Of a stretch of DNA of 12,537 nt, positions 1 through 6,153 are shown in pieces. Numbering within the stretch: position 1 is the first letter of the stretch; each line of letters starts with the position of its first letter. This stretch comes from JBBQAA01 sp038254195. GTDB lineage: Bacteria > Actinomycetota > Thermoleophilia > Solirubrobacterales > Solirubrobacteraceae. The translations under genes and the position numbers were made by a program. Below the pieces are notes generated by a model that saw only the letters and a program-made list of their open reading frames with translations, made no database searches and had not been told where the DNA came from. The DNA lies in assembly GCA_038254195.1 (NCBI GenBank), contig JBBSGJ010000056.1, positions 1 through 12,537 of the forward strand, read 5' to 3'.

Positions 1-792
1 GAGGTGGAGGCCTTCTACGCCGGACGCGCAGAGCCGATCGCCTACGTCCGCAACAGCGAGGACGCGGTGGTCTCCAAGGTCGGGCGGGACCTCTACGAGA
101 AGTTCTTCCGCGGCTACACCCGCAAGCAGTGGCAGCGGGATCCCTCGGAGCTCCACGCGTCGGTGTGCGCACGGATCCCCACCCGCACGAGCACCGATGA
201 CCGGTACTTCACCGACTCACACCAGGCGATGCCGGCCGGCGGCTACACGGCCATGTTCGAGCGCATCCTCGACGCGCCCGGGATCGAGGTGCGGCTCGGC
301 GTCGACTTCGACGCGGTCCGCGACGAGGTCGAGTACGACCACCTCGTCTACACCGGGCCGATCGACGCCTTCTTCGACCACGAGTACGGGGCGCTCCCCT
401 ACCGGAGCCTCGCGTTCGAGCTCCACAACGAGCCCACCCCCGACGAGGGCCTGGTGCAGCCGGCCGCCTCGATCAACTTCCCCAGCGAGGACGTGCCCTG
501 GACGCGGACGACCGAGTACCGCTACCTCACGGGCCAGCGGCACACATCCTCGACGATCGCGCGCGAGCTCCCGCGCAGCGAGGGCGACCCCTACTACCCC
601 ATCCCGAACGACGAGACCAGGGCGCTCTACCACCGCTACCGGGGCCGGGCCGACGAGCTTTCCGGCGTCACCTTCGTCGGGCGCCTGGCCCGCTACCAGT
701 ACCTGAACATGGACCAGGTGGTCGCCCAGGCCCTCGCGACGTTCGCGGAGCTCGTCGCGGGCGGGCGGTGGTCAGGGCTGAACCTGGCGTAG
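1..792 (+). CDS. glf: UDP-galactopyranose mutase, C-terminal part (5' end outside window)
   Basis: FAD-dependent cytoplasmic enzyme that interconverts UDP-galactopyranose and UDP-galactofuranose, the donor for galactofuranose in surface glycans. The frame is open at base 1, so the N-terminal Rossmann FAD-binding part is missing; 263 residues remain, against roughly 370-400 for the family. Visible family signatures are FFRGYTRKQW (about residue 35 of the fragment), the ARIPTRTSTDDRYF and MPAGGYTAMFERIL stretch, YTGPIDAFFD, the TEYRYLTGQ and YYPIPND segments, and the C-terminal flavin-side motif GRLARYQYLNMDQVVAQAL. A GTG lies at base 4, but it is an internal codon and not a credible start. The last 21 bp overlap, tail to tail, the end of the minus-strand membrane-protein gene, leaving no room for a terminator between them. 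The identification is firm from motif order; which polysaccharide uses the product is inferred from the neighbouring glycan genes. Confidence 0.95.
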   Translation, partial: EVEAFYAGRAEPIAYVRNSEDAVVSKVGRDLYEKFFRGYTRKQWQRDPSELHASVCARIPTRTSTDDRYFTDSHQAMPAGGYTAMFERILDAPGIEVRLGVDFDAVRDEVEYDHLVYTGPIDAFFDHEYGALPYRSLAFELHNEPTPDEGLVQPAASINFPSEDVPWTRTTEYRYLTGQRHTSSTIARELPRSEGDPYYPIPNDETRALYHRYRGRADELSGVTFVGRLARYQYLNMDQVVAQALATFAELVAGGRWSGLNLA

Positions 793-2709
793 GGAGGCCG
801 TCGGGGGGAGCGTGTTGCCCGGCGGGACGACGATGCGGCGCAGGACGAACTGGCGGTTCTCCCGGATCGGCGGCCCGGTGACCCCCAGCCGGCGCAGCGC
901 GCGCAGCGGGATCACTCGTAGGGCGAGCGAGTAGTCGGCGATCGCGCCCCACGGCGGGTGTGCGTAGGTCGTGAACAGAACGGGATCGATCGAGTCCACC
1001 GGGTGCTCGGCCAGGAAGTACGCCGCCCAGAGCTGCACGCCGCTCTGGGGGATGTCGATCCGCACGCTGGTCCCGGGCGGCAGCGCGCGCGACCAGTCGC
1101 GGATCTCGGAGAGCTCGGGCGGCACCTGGACCCAGTGCTCCTTGAACTCGCGGCGGTCGCGGATCATGGCGCCGACCCCCCAGGCGGCGAGCAGGACCGC
1201 CCCGAGCACGGCGGCCTCGCGGCGCCGGTGGCGCAGCAGGCTCACCGCTCCGGTGGCGCCCAGCGCGACGACGAGCGAACCGGTGAAGGCGAGGTGCTTG
1301 AAGTCCATGTAGGTCCCGCTCGGGACCGTGCGCAGGCGCACGTCGAGGAGGGCGAAGAGGGCGAGGGCGGCGCCGAGGGCGAGCGCGAGGCGCCGGGGCA
1401 CGACGCGCACGAGCGCCCACACGGCGAGCGCGAGGATCACCAGGGCGGGCAGGATCCCCCCGCCCGTGCCCACGAAGTCCCCGAAGGGGATGAACGACGT
1501 CACGTCGCCGCCCCACACCGCGCCGCCGGGGTGGATGAGCTGGCTTCCTGCCTGGCTGAGCTTCTGCACCGCGGCGAGCAGGGGGACGAGGAGTATGAGC
1601 CCGAGGAGGACGAAGCCGATCGGGCCGCCACGACGCCCCCACGCCGGCAGGCGCGGACGCCTGCGCAGGGCCACGGCCATGAGCACGAGGATCACCACCG
1701 GGTAGGGGAAGAGAAGCGGGTAGGCGAGCGCGATGAGCAGCAGCAGCAGCCCGCAGCCCACGGCCGCCCGCGCCTCGCCGCGGCCGTTGAGGGCCAGCCA
1801 TCCGAGCAGCAGCGCCCACGGGAGCGCCGCGTAGCCCCAGAGCTGGTTCCAGTAGGGATGGACCGCGAGGTGGATCGTGACCCACGAGAGGCCGGAGACC
1901 GCGGCGACGACGAGGCCGCCGCGCCGGCCGAGCCCGAACGCCTCGCCGGCCAGCGCCCCGAAGCCGAGCGCCGCGAGCACCGCGAGCAGCGCCGCCATCG
2001 TCGGGAAGGCCCCGAGGGGATCGAGGCCCGACAGGTTGCTCGCGGCGGCGAGGGCGTAGAAGATCGGCCACTTCGAGCCCCAGACCGTGGGGATGTGGTC
2101 GAGGCCGAGCTGCACCCGCGTCGCGTCGGGGGGCGCCTGCTGGAGCAGCGCGGCGGAGCCCACGACCTGATGCGCATCGGGGTTGATCCCCGGCACCGAG
2201 ACGACTCCGGACCCCCACATCGGGATGAGGACGACGCAGCCGAGCAGGACGCCGACGGCGGCGGTGGCGACCAGCACGTGGACGTCGAGCGGGGCGACCG
2301 CCTCGCGCCCGCCCCGGCGGCGCACCCACCACGACGCGGCCAGCCCGGCGACGAGCACCAGCGGCAGCGTCACCGCGAGGGGGATGTGGAGTATGCCCAG
2401 CACGGTCAGGGCGAGCGGGCCGGCCGCCATCCCGAGCGCCAGGGCGAGCACGGGGCGCACCGGCTGCAGCGCCGGCGGACAGAGGCTGACGGCGAGCGCG
2501 TCGCCGCTCACGCCGAAGAGGACGAGGGCGGCGACGCTGCCGCGGAGCAGGTCGGGCAGGGCACCGAGCCGGCGGGCGCCGGTCAGGAGCGCGAGCACGA
2601 GCGCGAACCCCGCCACGAGGAGGACGACCCGCACCGCCCACCGGCCCTCGGCGCCCCAGGTGCGCGGCCGGACAAGCCGCCACGGCGCGGTGACGTCGGC
2701 CGAGCTCAC
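772..2709 (-). CDS. Polytopic membrane protein, possible GT-C-type glycosyltransferase (DUF6541-like)
   Basis: A 645-residue protein with about a dozen hydrophobic segments between residues 25 and 510, then a soluble tail of about 130 residues. A long loop after the fourth or fifth helix (about 164-215) carries acidic and aromatic residues, including INPDAH (D178) and LDHIPTVWGSKWP. The tail begins near PPELSEIRDW and includes LPPGTSVRIDIP. This plan, many helices with an acidic early external loop and an extracytoplasmic C-terminal domain, resembles actinobacterial GT-C-like proteins that use polyprenyl-phosphate sugars. I could not place a definite catalytic motif, so enzymatic function is inference; a flippase or polymerase-like role is also possible. 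The GTG start at 2709 has no Shine-Dalgarno, but TAGCCT lies 9 nt upstream, compatible with a leaderless or very short leader. It is divergent from the GT39-like gene and overlaps the end of glf. A longer minus-strand reading from 2737 in another frame is a high-GC shadow. Confidence 0.8.
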   Translation of the reverse strand: MSSADVTAPWRLVRPRTWGAEGRWAVRVVLLVAGFALVLALLTGARRLGALPDLLRGSVAALVLFGVSGDALAVSLCPPALQPVRPVLALALGMAAGPLALTVLGILHIPLAVTLPLVLVAGLAASWWVRRRGGREAVAPLDVHVLVATAAVGVLLGCVVLIPMWGSGVVSVPGINPDAHQVVGSAALLQQAPPDATRVQLGLDHIPTVWGSKWPIFYALAAASNLSGLDPLGAFPTMAALLAVLAALGFGALAGEAFGLGRRGGLVVAAVSGLSWVTIHLAVHPYWNQLWGYAALPWALLLGWLALNGRGEARAAVGCGLLLLLIALAYPLLFPYPVVILVLMAVALRRRPRLPAWGRRGGPIGFVLLGLILLVPLLAAVQKLSQAGSQLIHPGGAVWGGDVTSFIPFGDFVGTGGGILPALVILALAVWALVRVVPRRLALALGAALALFALLDVRLRTVPSGTYMDFKHLAFTGSLVVALGATGAVSLLRHRRREAAVLGAVLLAAWGVGAMIRDRREFKEHWVQVPPELSEIRDWSRALPPGTSVRIDIPQSGVQLWAAYFLAEHPVDSIDPVLFTTYAHPPWGAIADYSLALRVIPLRALRRLGVTGPPIRENRQFVLRRIVVPPGNTLPPTASLRQVQP

Positions 2710-2718
2710 GGCAACGGA

Positions 2719-2724
2719 GGCTAG
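2719..2724 (-). promoter_or_regulatory. Candidate -10 element (TAGCCT) of the membrane-protein gene
   Basis: Read on the minus strand, TAGCCT fits the actinobacterial TANNNT -10 pattern and ends 9 nt before the GTG at 2709. Transcription would begin at or within a few bases of the start codon. No convincing -35 hexamer is visible about 17 bp upstream. This is a pattern match only. Confidence 0.35.
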
Positions 2725-2815
2725 TCCCAGGGGGCATTTGGCCTCTGGGCCGTGGCCCGCCGCTTCGCGCTCCCCGGGGTCGCGGGTGTGGCGGTCAGCC
2801 CGGCGTGAGCCTACC

Positions 2816-2821
2816 TAGCCT
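2816..2821 (+). promoter_or_regulatory. Candidate -10 element (TAGCCT) of the GT39-like gene
   Basis: TAGCCT ends 6 nt before the GTG at 2828, the spacing expected for a leaderless transcript starting on the start codon. There is no Shine-Dalgarno and no clear -35 box. The same hexamer precedes the divergent gene, which slightly raises its credibility. Confidence 0.4.
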
Positions 2822-2827
2822 CCTCGC

Positions 2828-3993
2828 GTGCGCGGCCACGTCGTGCTCGGGCTTCTCGGAGTCGTCGGCGTGGCCCTCGCCCTCCGGCTCCTGACCCTCG
2901 GCGGCCCCCTCTCGCACGACGAGGGGTACTCCTGGCTCGTCGCCTCCGCCCCGAGCGACCACGCGTTCCTCGGCCGGCTCGCGGCGTACGAGAACACCCC
3001 GCCGCTCTTCTACCTCCTGCTCCGCCCGCTGCCCTTCGACGCCGCGTGGTCGCTGCGCCTGCCGGCCCTCGTCCCCGGCGTCCTCGTGGTCGCCGGAACG
3101 TGGGCGGCGCTGCGCCGGCGCGCCGGAGACTGTTCGGCCCTGCTCGGCGCGCTGACCCTCGCGGTCCTGCCCTACGAGGTCTCCTTCTCGGACTACTCCC
3201 GTGGCTTCGAGCTCGCCCAGCTCGGGCTCGTGCTCGCCCTCTGGGCCGCGCTCGCGCTCGCCACGGGGGGCCGGCGGCGCTGGTGGTGGCTGGGATCGCG
3301 GGCGGCGTGATCGCGGTGTGGTCGGAGTACGTCGCGGCGCTCGTGCTCGCGGGGCTGGCCGCCGGCCTGTTCGTGGTGATCGCGGGACCGCGACGGCGAG
3401 AGGTCCTGCTCCTCGCCGCGGCACCGGTCGTGACCCTCGCGGCCTGGCTGCCCGAGATGCTGCGCGGCTTCGACGCCGTCGACGTGACGAAGGCGGCGCC
3501 CGTCTACCCGGGCCCCTCTCCGGGGCAGCTCCGCGACGTGGCGGCGATCCTCGCGTTCGGCGAGCACGGGGCGGGCGGATCCTCGCCCGCCCGGTGGGTC
3601 CAGGCCGCCCTGGTCGCCGGGGTCCTGGTGGCGGCCGCGGTCGCCGCGCGGCGAACGGCGGCGACCCGGAGGCCGGCCACCCTCCTGCTCGTGGCCCTGG
3701 TCGTCGCCGTGGTCGGGCGCTCGGCGCGAGGGCCGCCAAGCCCCGCGTCCGGATCGCGCTGCTCGCCCTCCTCCTGGCGGCCGGGGTCGCCGTCGGCGTC
3801 CAGCGCGCCGGCACGACCTACGAGCCCTCCTTCGCCCCCGTCCGGGCGCTCGTCGCACGCGCCCGGCCCGCGACGGTCCTCACGAACTCCGCGGTGGCCG
3901 TCTTCGAGCTCCACGGGCTGCATCCCGTGCTCGACCGCCGTGCCAGGCGAGCCCTGCTCGCTCTCACCGGACAACTTCCGTACACTTTTCTCG
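2828..3993 (+). pseudogene. GT39-like (PMT/ArnT-type) membrane glycosyltransferase, broken by two frame changes
   Basis: Three consecutive plus-strand frames together read as one membrane glycosyltransferase that would use a polyprenyl-phosphate sugar on the outer face. The first part (2828-3310) has an N-terminal helix, then LSHDEGYSWL with the Asp-Glu pair typical of the GT-C catalytic first loop, and ENTPPLFYLLL, a common GT39 motif. Near the six-G run at 3265-3270 the homologous reading moves to the second frame (VIAVWSEYVAALVL, more hydrophobic segments, WLPEMLRGFD). Around 3715-3740 it moves again to a third frame (RIALLALLLAAGVAVGV, then YEPSFAPVRALV and ATVLTNSAVAVFEL). Each change equals one missing base; adding one G at 3265-3270 and one at 3715-3717 restores a continuous reading, though the second site could hide a larger deletion. 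The 3' end is uncertain: the third frame stays open through tacA to 4214. I end the feature at the antitoxin start. Either a real pseudogene or a gene spoiled by homopolymer sequencing errors. Confidence 0.75.
3981..3986 (+). promoter_or_regulatory. Candidate -10 element (TACACT) of the toxin-antitoxin operon
   Basis: TACACT matches TATAAT at four of six positions, including the T1, A2 and final T that matter most. It ends exactly 7 nt before the ATG at 3994, so the mRNA would start at or next to that ATG. It sits in a short stretch (about 3970-3995) visibly poorer in GC than its surroundings. No good -35 element is visible. Antitoxins of this family normally repress their own promoter, so an operator would be expected here, but I see no clear palindrome. 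Confidence 0.45.
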
Positions 3994-4254
3994 ATGAGCG
4001 CAAGCTCCCGGTCGCGCCGGATCGAGATCCGGGTCTCCGACGAGGAACGCCGGCTCGAGGAGGCGGCGGCGAGTGCCCTCGGCCAGTCCTTGAGCGAGTT
4101 CTTCCGCCAAGCGGCTCGGGCTCGGGCCGAGGATGTGCTGCGCGAGCGGACCCGGATCGTGCTCGACGAGGATTCCGCGGGACGGTTCCTCGCCGCACTC
4201 GACGCCGACGGTGAACCGCCGGCCGGTCTCCGGGACCTCTTCGCCGATCGGTGA
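3994..4254 (+). CDS. tacA: TacA-like (DUF1778) ribbon-helix-helix antitoxin
   Basis: An 86-residue protein with the two-part structure of DUF1778 antitoxins. Residues 8-50 form a ribbon-helix-helix DNA-binding domain: strand RRIEIRVSDEE, then helices around LEEAAASALG and SLSEFFRQAARARAEDVL. Residues 55-86 (IVLDEDSAGRFLAALD, then PPAGLRDLFADR) are the toxin-wrapping tail. In this family the antitoxin binds and neutralises a GNAT acetyltransferase toxin, and the complex represses its own operon. The ATG at 3994 is chosen because the RHH begins a few residues later and a TACACT element lies 7 nt upstream; the same frame is open upstream without homology. The TGA overlaps the toxin's GTG start (GTGA, 4251-4254), so the two are translationally coupled. 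The gene lies directly against the end of the broken GT39-like gene, consistent with a mobile stability cassette. Confidence 0.9.
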   Translation: MSASSRSRRIEIRVSDEERRLEEAAASALGQSLSEFFRQAARARAEDVLRERTRIVLDEDSAGRFLAALDADGEPPAGLRDLFADR

Positions 4255-4817
4255 GCACCTGGCCCGGGCTCGTCGCCTTCGCGCCCGACCACCACCGCAC
4301 CGACCGCTTCCGCTGCGGGGTCGAGCAGCTTGACGTGTGGCTGCGCGCCTACGCCGGGCAGAGCCAGCGCCGGGACGCAGCCCGGACGTTCGTGGTCCTG
4401 GAGGAGGACCGGGTGATCGCCTACTGCACGCTCGTGGCCTCCGAGATCGATCACGGCGGCGCCACGAGCGAGATCCGGCGCGGGCTGTCCCGCCACTTTC
4501 CCATTCCCGTGTGCCTGCTCGCCCGGCTGGCGGTCGACGAGCGCCACCAACGCACCGGGCTGGGACGTCATGTCCTCCGCCACGCGCTCGGGCGTGCTCT
4601 CCAGGCTGCCACGGAGGTGGGAATGCGCGCTGTGGTCGTCGACGCACTCGGAGGGGCGAGCGGCTTCTACCGTCGCTTCGGCTTCGCACCGGTCGACGCC
4701 GACGGCACCACGCTGATGATCACCGTCGCGCACCTCGCCGCCGTTCATCGGTCAGACCGACGGGTGACCGACTCGACCGCCGCCCGGAGCGCCCGCGCGG
4801 CGTCCTCCGGGCGGTAG
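4251..4817 (+). CDS. tacT: TacT-like GNAT acetyltransferase toxin
   Basis: A 188-residue GCN5-related N-acetyltransferase. Toxins of this family use acetyl-CoA to acetylate the amino group of aminoacyl-tRNAs and so stop translation. Visible features are the early HHRTDRFRCGVEQLDVWL stretch matching the typical F.CG...LD.WL start, then the strand FVVLEEDRVIAYCTLV. The core follows as PVCLLARLAVDERHQ, and the acetyl-CoA pyrophosphate loop as QRTGLG (100-105). VVVDALGGASGFYRRFGF carries the conserved Tyr at position 140 that acts in catalysis in characterised TacT proteins. All expected elements are present, so it looks intact. The GTG start at 4251 overlaps the antitoxin stop; no separate Shine-Dalgarno is evident. 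The last 30 or so residues (from about HRSDRR) look unlike the family and overlap, antisense, 73 bp of the end of the convergent GT4 gene, so the natural C-terminus may have been replaced on insertion. The exact tRNA target cannot be read from sequence. Confidence 0.9.
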   Translation: MSTWPGLVAFAPDHHRTDRFRCGVEQLDVWLRAYAGQSQRRDAARTFVVLEEDRVIAYCTLVASEIDHGGATSEIRRGLSRHFPIPVCLLARLAVDERHQRTGLGRHVLRHALGRALQAATEVGMRAVVVDALGGASGFYRRFGFAPVDADGTTLMITVAHLAAVHRSDRRVTDSTAARSARAASSGR

Positions 4818-5818
4818 GCCTCGAGGCGGCGGCGACCGCGGGCGCGCAGCTCCTCGCGGAGCCCGGCGTCCGCGAGCACCACGGACGCCGCCTCGGCGGC
4901 CGCGAGGGCGTCGTCCTCGGAACCCAGCAGCAGCGCGGCCTCCCCCGCCACCTCGGGCACCGCGCCGGCCGCGCGCGCGACCACGGGCAGCCCGAAGTGG
5001 AAGGCCTCGAGCAGGGGGATGCAGAAGCCCTCGTGCTCCGAGAGGCACAGGAAGGCGTGGGCGGAGCGATACCGATCGGCGAGCTCCCCGCCGGACAGGC
5101 CGCTCTCCCAGGTGATCGCCCCGGGGGCGAGCTCCTCCCCCAGGCGCACGAGCGACCGGCGGTAGGACTCCGACAGCGGCTCGCCCACGCACACGAGGCG
5201 GACGTCGGGAAATTGATCCCGCCCACCGCCGGCGCGCAGCAGCGCGAGCGTCCGGATCAGCTCGTCGTGGCGCTTGTGGGGGACGAGGCGCCCGACGAAG
5301 AGCAGGGTGGGCGGGCCCCCGGGCTCCACCGCGGTCGCCGGAGCCGCCGCGCCCAGCTTCCCCGGATCCACCAGCAGCGGCAGCACCTCCACCCGCCGCG
5401 CGCCGGCCTCGCGCAGCTCCCCCGTGTTGTACTCCGAGACCCCGCACGCGAGGTCGACGCCCCGCGCCCACTCCCCGAGCTGGGCGCGGCCCACCTCGCA
5501 CTGCACGGCCAGCAGCGCGTCGTAGGTCCACAGCCAGCGCGCCGGGGTCACGTTGTGGTGGACGAGGAGCTTGGGGTTCGGCCGGCCGAGCAGCGGACGC
5601 AGGCGCGGCGCGTAGGCCGAGTAGTGGACGACGAGCACGTCGTCGTCCGCCGGGTCGAACCCCTCGGGGCCGCCGATGTCGCGGGCCCGGGGATCGCGCC
5701 ACACCGCGCGGTCCTCGCCCATCCACCCCCAGCGATCGAAGTACTCCCGGAAGGCGCGGGCCTGTCCCGTCACCGCGTCCACGGGGCCGGCGCCGGAGAG
5801 GAGCTGGTGGACCCTCAG
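4745..5818 (-). CDS. GT4-family glycosyltransferase (GT-B fold), probable CTG start
   Basis: A 357-residue cytoplasmic retaining glycosyltransferase, presumably adding a sugar to the lipid-linked polysaccharide. The N-terminal domain includes VHQLLSGAGPVDAVTGQA and VLVVHYSAYAP. The C-terminal nucleotide-sugar domain has LLFVGRLVPHKRHDELI (about 172-188) and SEHEGFCIPLLEAF with the E-X7-E pair (E263, E271), then GLPVVARAAGAVPEV, all classic GT4 signatures. Start choice: family members usually begin M-(K/R)-(I/V)-H-Q-L, which here corresponds to CTG AGG GTC CAC CAG. The CTG (5818-5816) overlaps the upstream stop as CTGA, matching the GTGA overlaps elsewhere in this operon. The nearest conventional in-frame start, GTG at 5782, would delete the first strand. 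The frame stays open to 6532, but that stretch is antisense or alternate-frame to the upstream genes and has no homology. The 3' end overlaps the toxin gene by 73 bp. The donor sugar is unknown. Confidence 0.9.
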   Translation of the reverse strand: MRVHQLLSGAGPVDAVTGQARAFREYFDRWGWMGEDRAVWRDPRARDIGGPEGFDPADDDVLVVHYSAYAPRLRPLLGRPNPKLLVHHNVTPARWLWTYDALLAVQCEVGRAQLGEWARGVDLACGVSEYNTGELREAGARRVEVLPLLVDPGKLGAAAPATAVEPGGPPTLLFVGRLVPHKRHDELIRTLALLRAGGGRDQFPDVRLVCVGEPLSESYRRSLVRLGEELAPGAITWESGLSGGELADRYRSAHAFLCLSEHEGFCIPLLEAFHFGLPVVARAAGAVPEVAGEAALLLGSEDDALAAAEAASVVLADAGLREELRARGRRRLEAYRPEDAARALRAAVESVTRRSDR

Positions 5819-6153
5819 GAGCGCTGCTCCTCGAGCTCGCGCACCCGCCGCTCGAGCTGGGCGACGTACTGCGCGACCTGGAGGTTGAAGCGGGTCTGCT
5901 CCCCGATCAGCGCGCCGAGGTACTGGCCGAGCGCCCGCAACAGGCCGCGCTTGGCCCAGGTGATCGGCGCGCCGTAGGGACGCGTGGAGCGCACGTCGTT
6001 GATGTCGGGCTCGATCACCGCCCAGTCGTAGAGCTCGTCGGGCCCGATGCCGTCGACGGGGCGCACCGTGAACCCGCCCGGAATGGTCTCGCCCGCCCCA
6101 CGCCGCTCGGTCGCGCGGGCCCGGGCGACGGCGAGCGCCTCCTCGGGGCTCAC
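5815..6153 (-). CDS. Small coiled-coil protein of unknown function between Wzt and GT4
   Basis: I do not recognise a named family. The 112-residue protein starts at GTG 6153, overlapping the wzt stop as GTGA, and its TGA overlaps the proposed CTG start of the GT4 gene, so its translation appears locked to both neighbours. Residues 1-20 are a charged helix (PEEALAVARARATERRG). Residues 23-52 contain a Gly/Pro-rich segment with IPGGFTVRP and the acidic, aromatic DELYDWAVIEPDIND. Residues 60-82 include a basic, moderately hydrophobic stretch (TWAKRGLLRALGQYLGALIG), and 84-110 form a heptad-like coiled coil (QTRFNLQVAQYVAQLERRV). There is no signal peptide. Similar stretches occur, from memory, near the N-termini of some O-antigen methyltransferases and glycosyltransferases, so it could be a split-off adaptor domain that docks an enzyme on the membrane or exporter. 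That role is inference. An in-frame reading from 6324 is rejected because it overlaps the Wzt C-terminal domain. Confidence 0.8.
   Translation of the reverse strand: MSPEEALAVARARATERRGAGETIPGGFTVRPVDGIGPDELYDWAVIEPDINDVRSTRPYGAPITWAKRGLLRALGQYLGALIGEQTRFNLQVAQYVAQLERRVRELEEQRS

Larger units (their letters stand above)
2716..2823. repeat. 9-bp perfect inverted repeat spanning the divergent intergenic region
   Basis: GGAGGCTAG at 2716-2724 and CTAGCCTCC at 2815-2823 are exact reverse complements, one copy just upstream of each divergent start codon (GTG at 2709 on the minus strand, GTG at 2828 on the plus strand). Read in the direction of each gene the sequence is the same, CTAGCCTCC, ending 4-6 nt before the start. 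It could be a shared -10 region, a regulator half-site, or coincidence. The rest of the 118-bp gap is GC-rich and shows only an imperfect hairpin near 2727-2748. Confidence 0.5.

Noticed and set aside
958..2724. 588-residue plus-strand open frame opposite the membrane-protein gene
   Set aside because: Charged, low-complexity translation (His/Glu/Arg/Gly rich) typical of the antisense frame of GC-rich coding DNA. The minus strand encodes a clear polytopic membrane protein.
2727..2748. Imperfect hairpin in the divergent intergenic region, considered as a terminator
   Set aside because: It has mismatched arms, no T-run, and no gene ends there; it is more likely chance in GC-rich DNA.
3046..3993. 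A single 402-residue plus-strand protein fusing a membrane segment to the antitoxin
   Set aside because: The frame is open through the GT39 fragment into tacA, but the part between about 3740 and 3993 is out of frame with the glycosyltransferase homology. The RHH domain begins just after the ATG at 3994.
3981..4254. Possible insertion-sequence or recombinase remnants around the toxin-antitoxin pair
   Set aside because: No transposase fragment, terminal inverted repeats or target duplication could be seen on either side.
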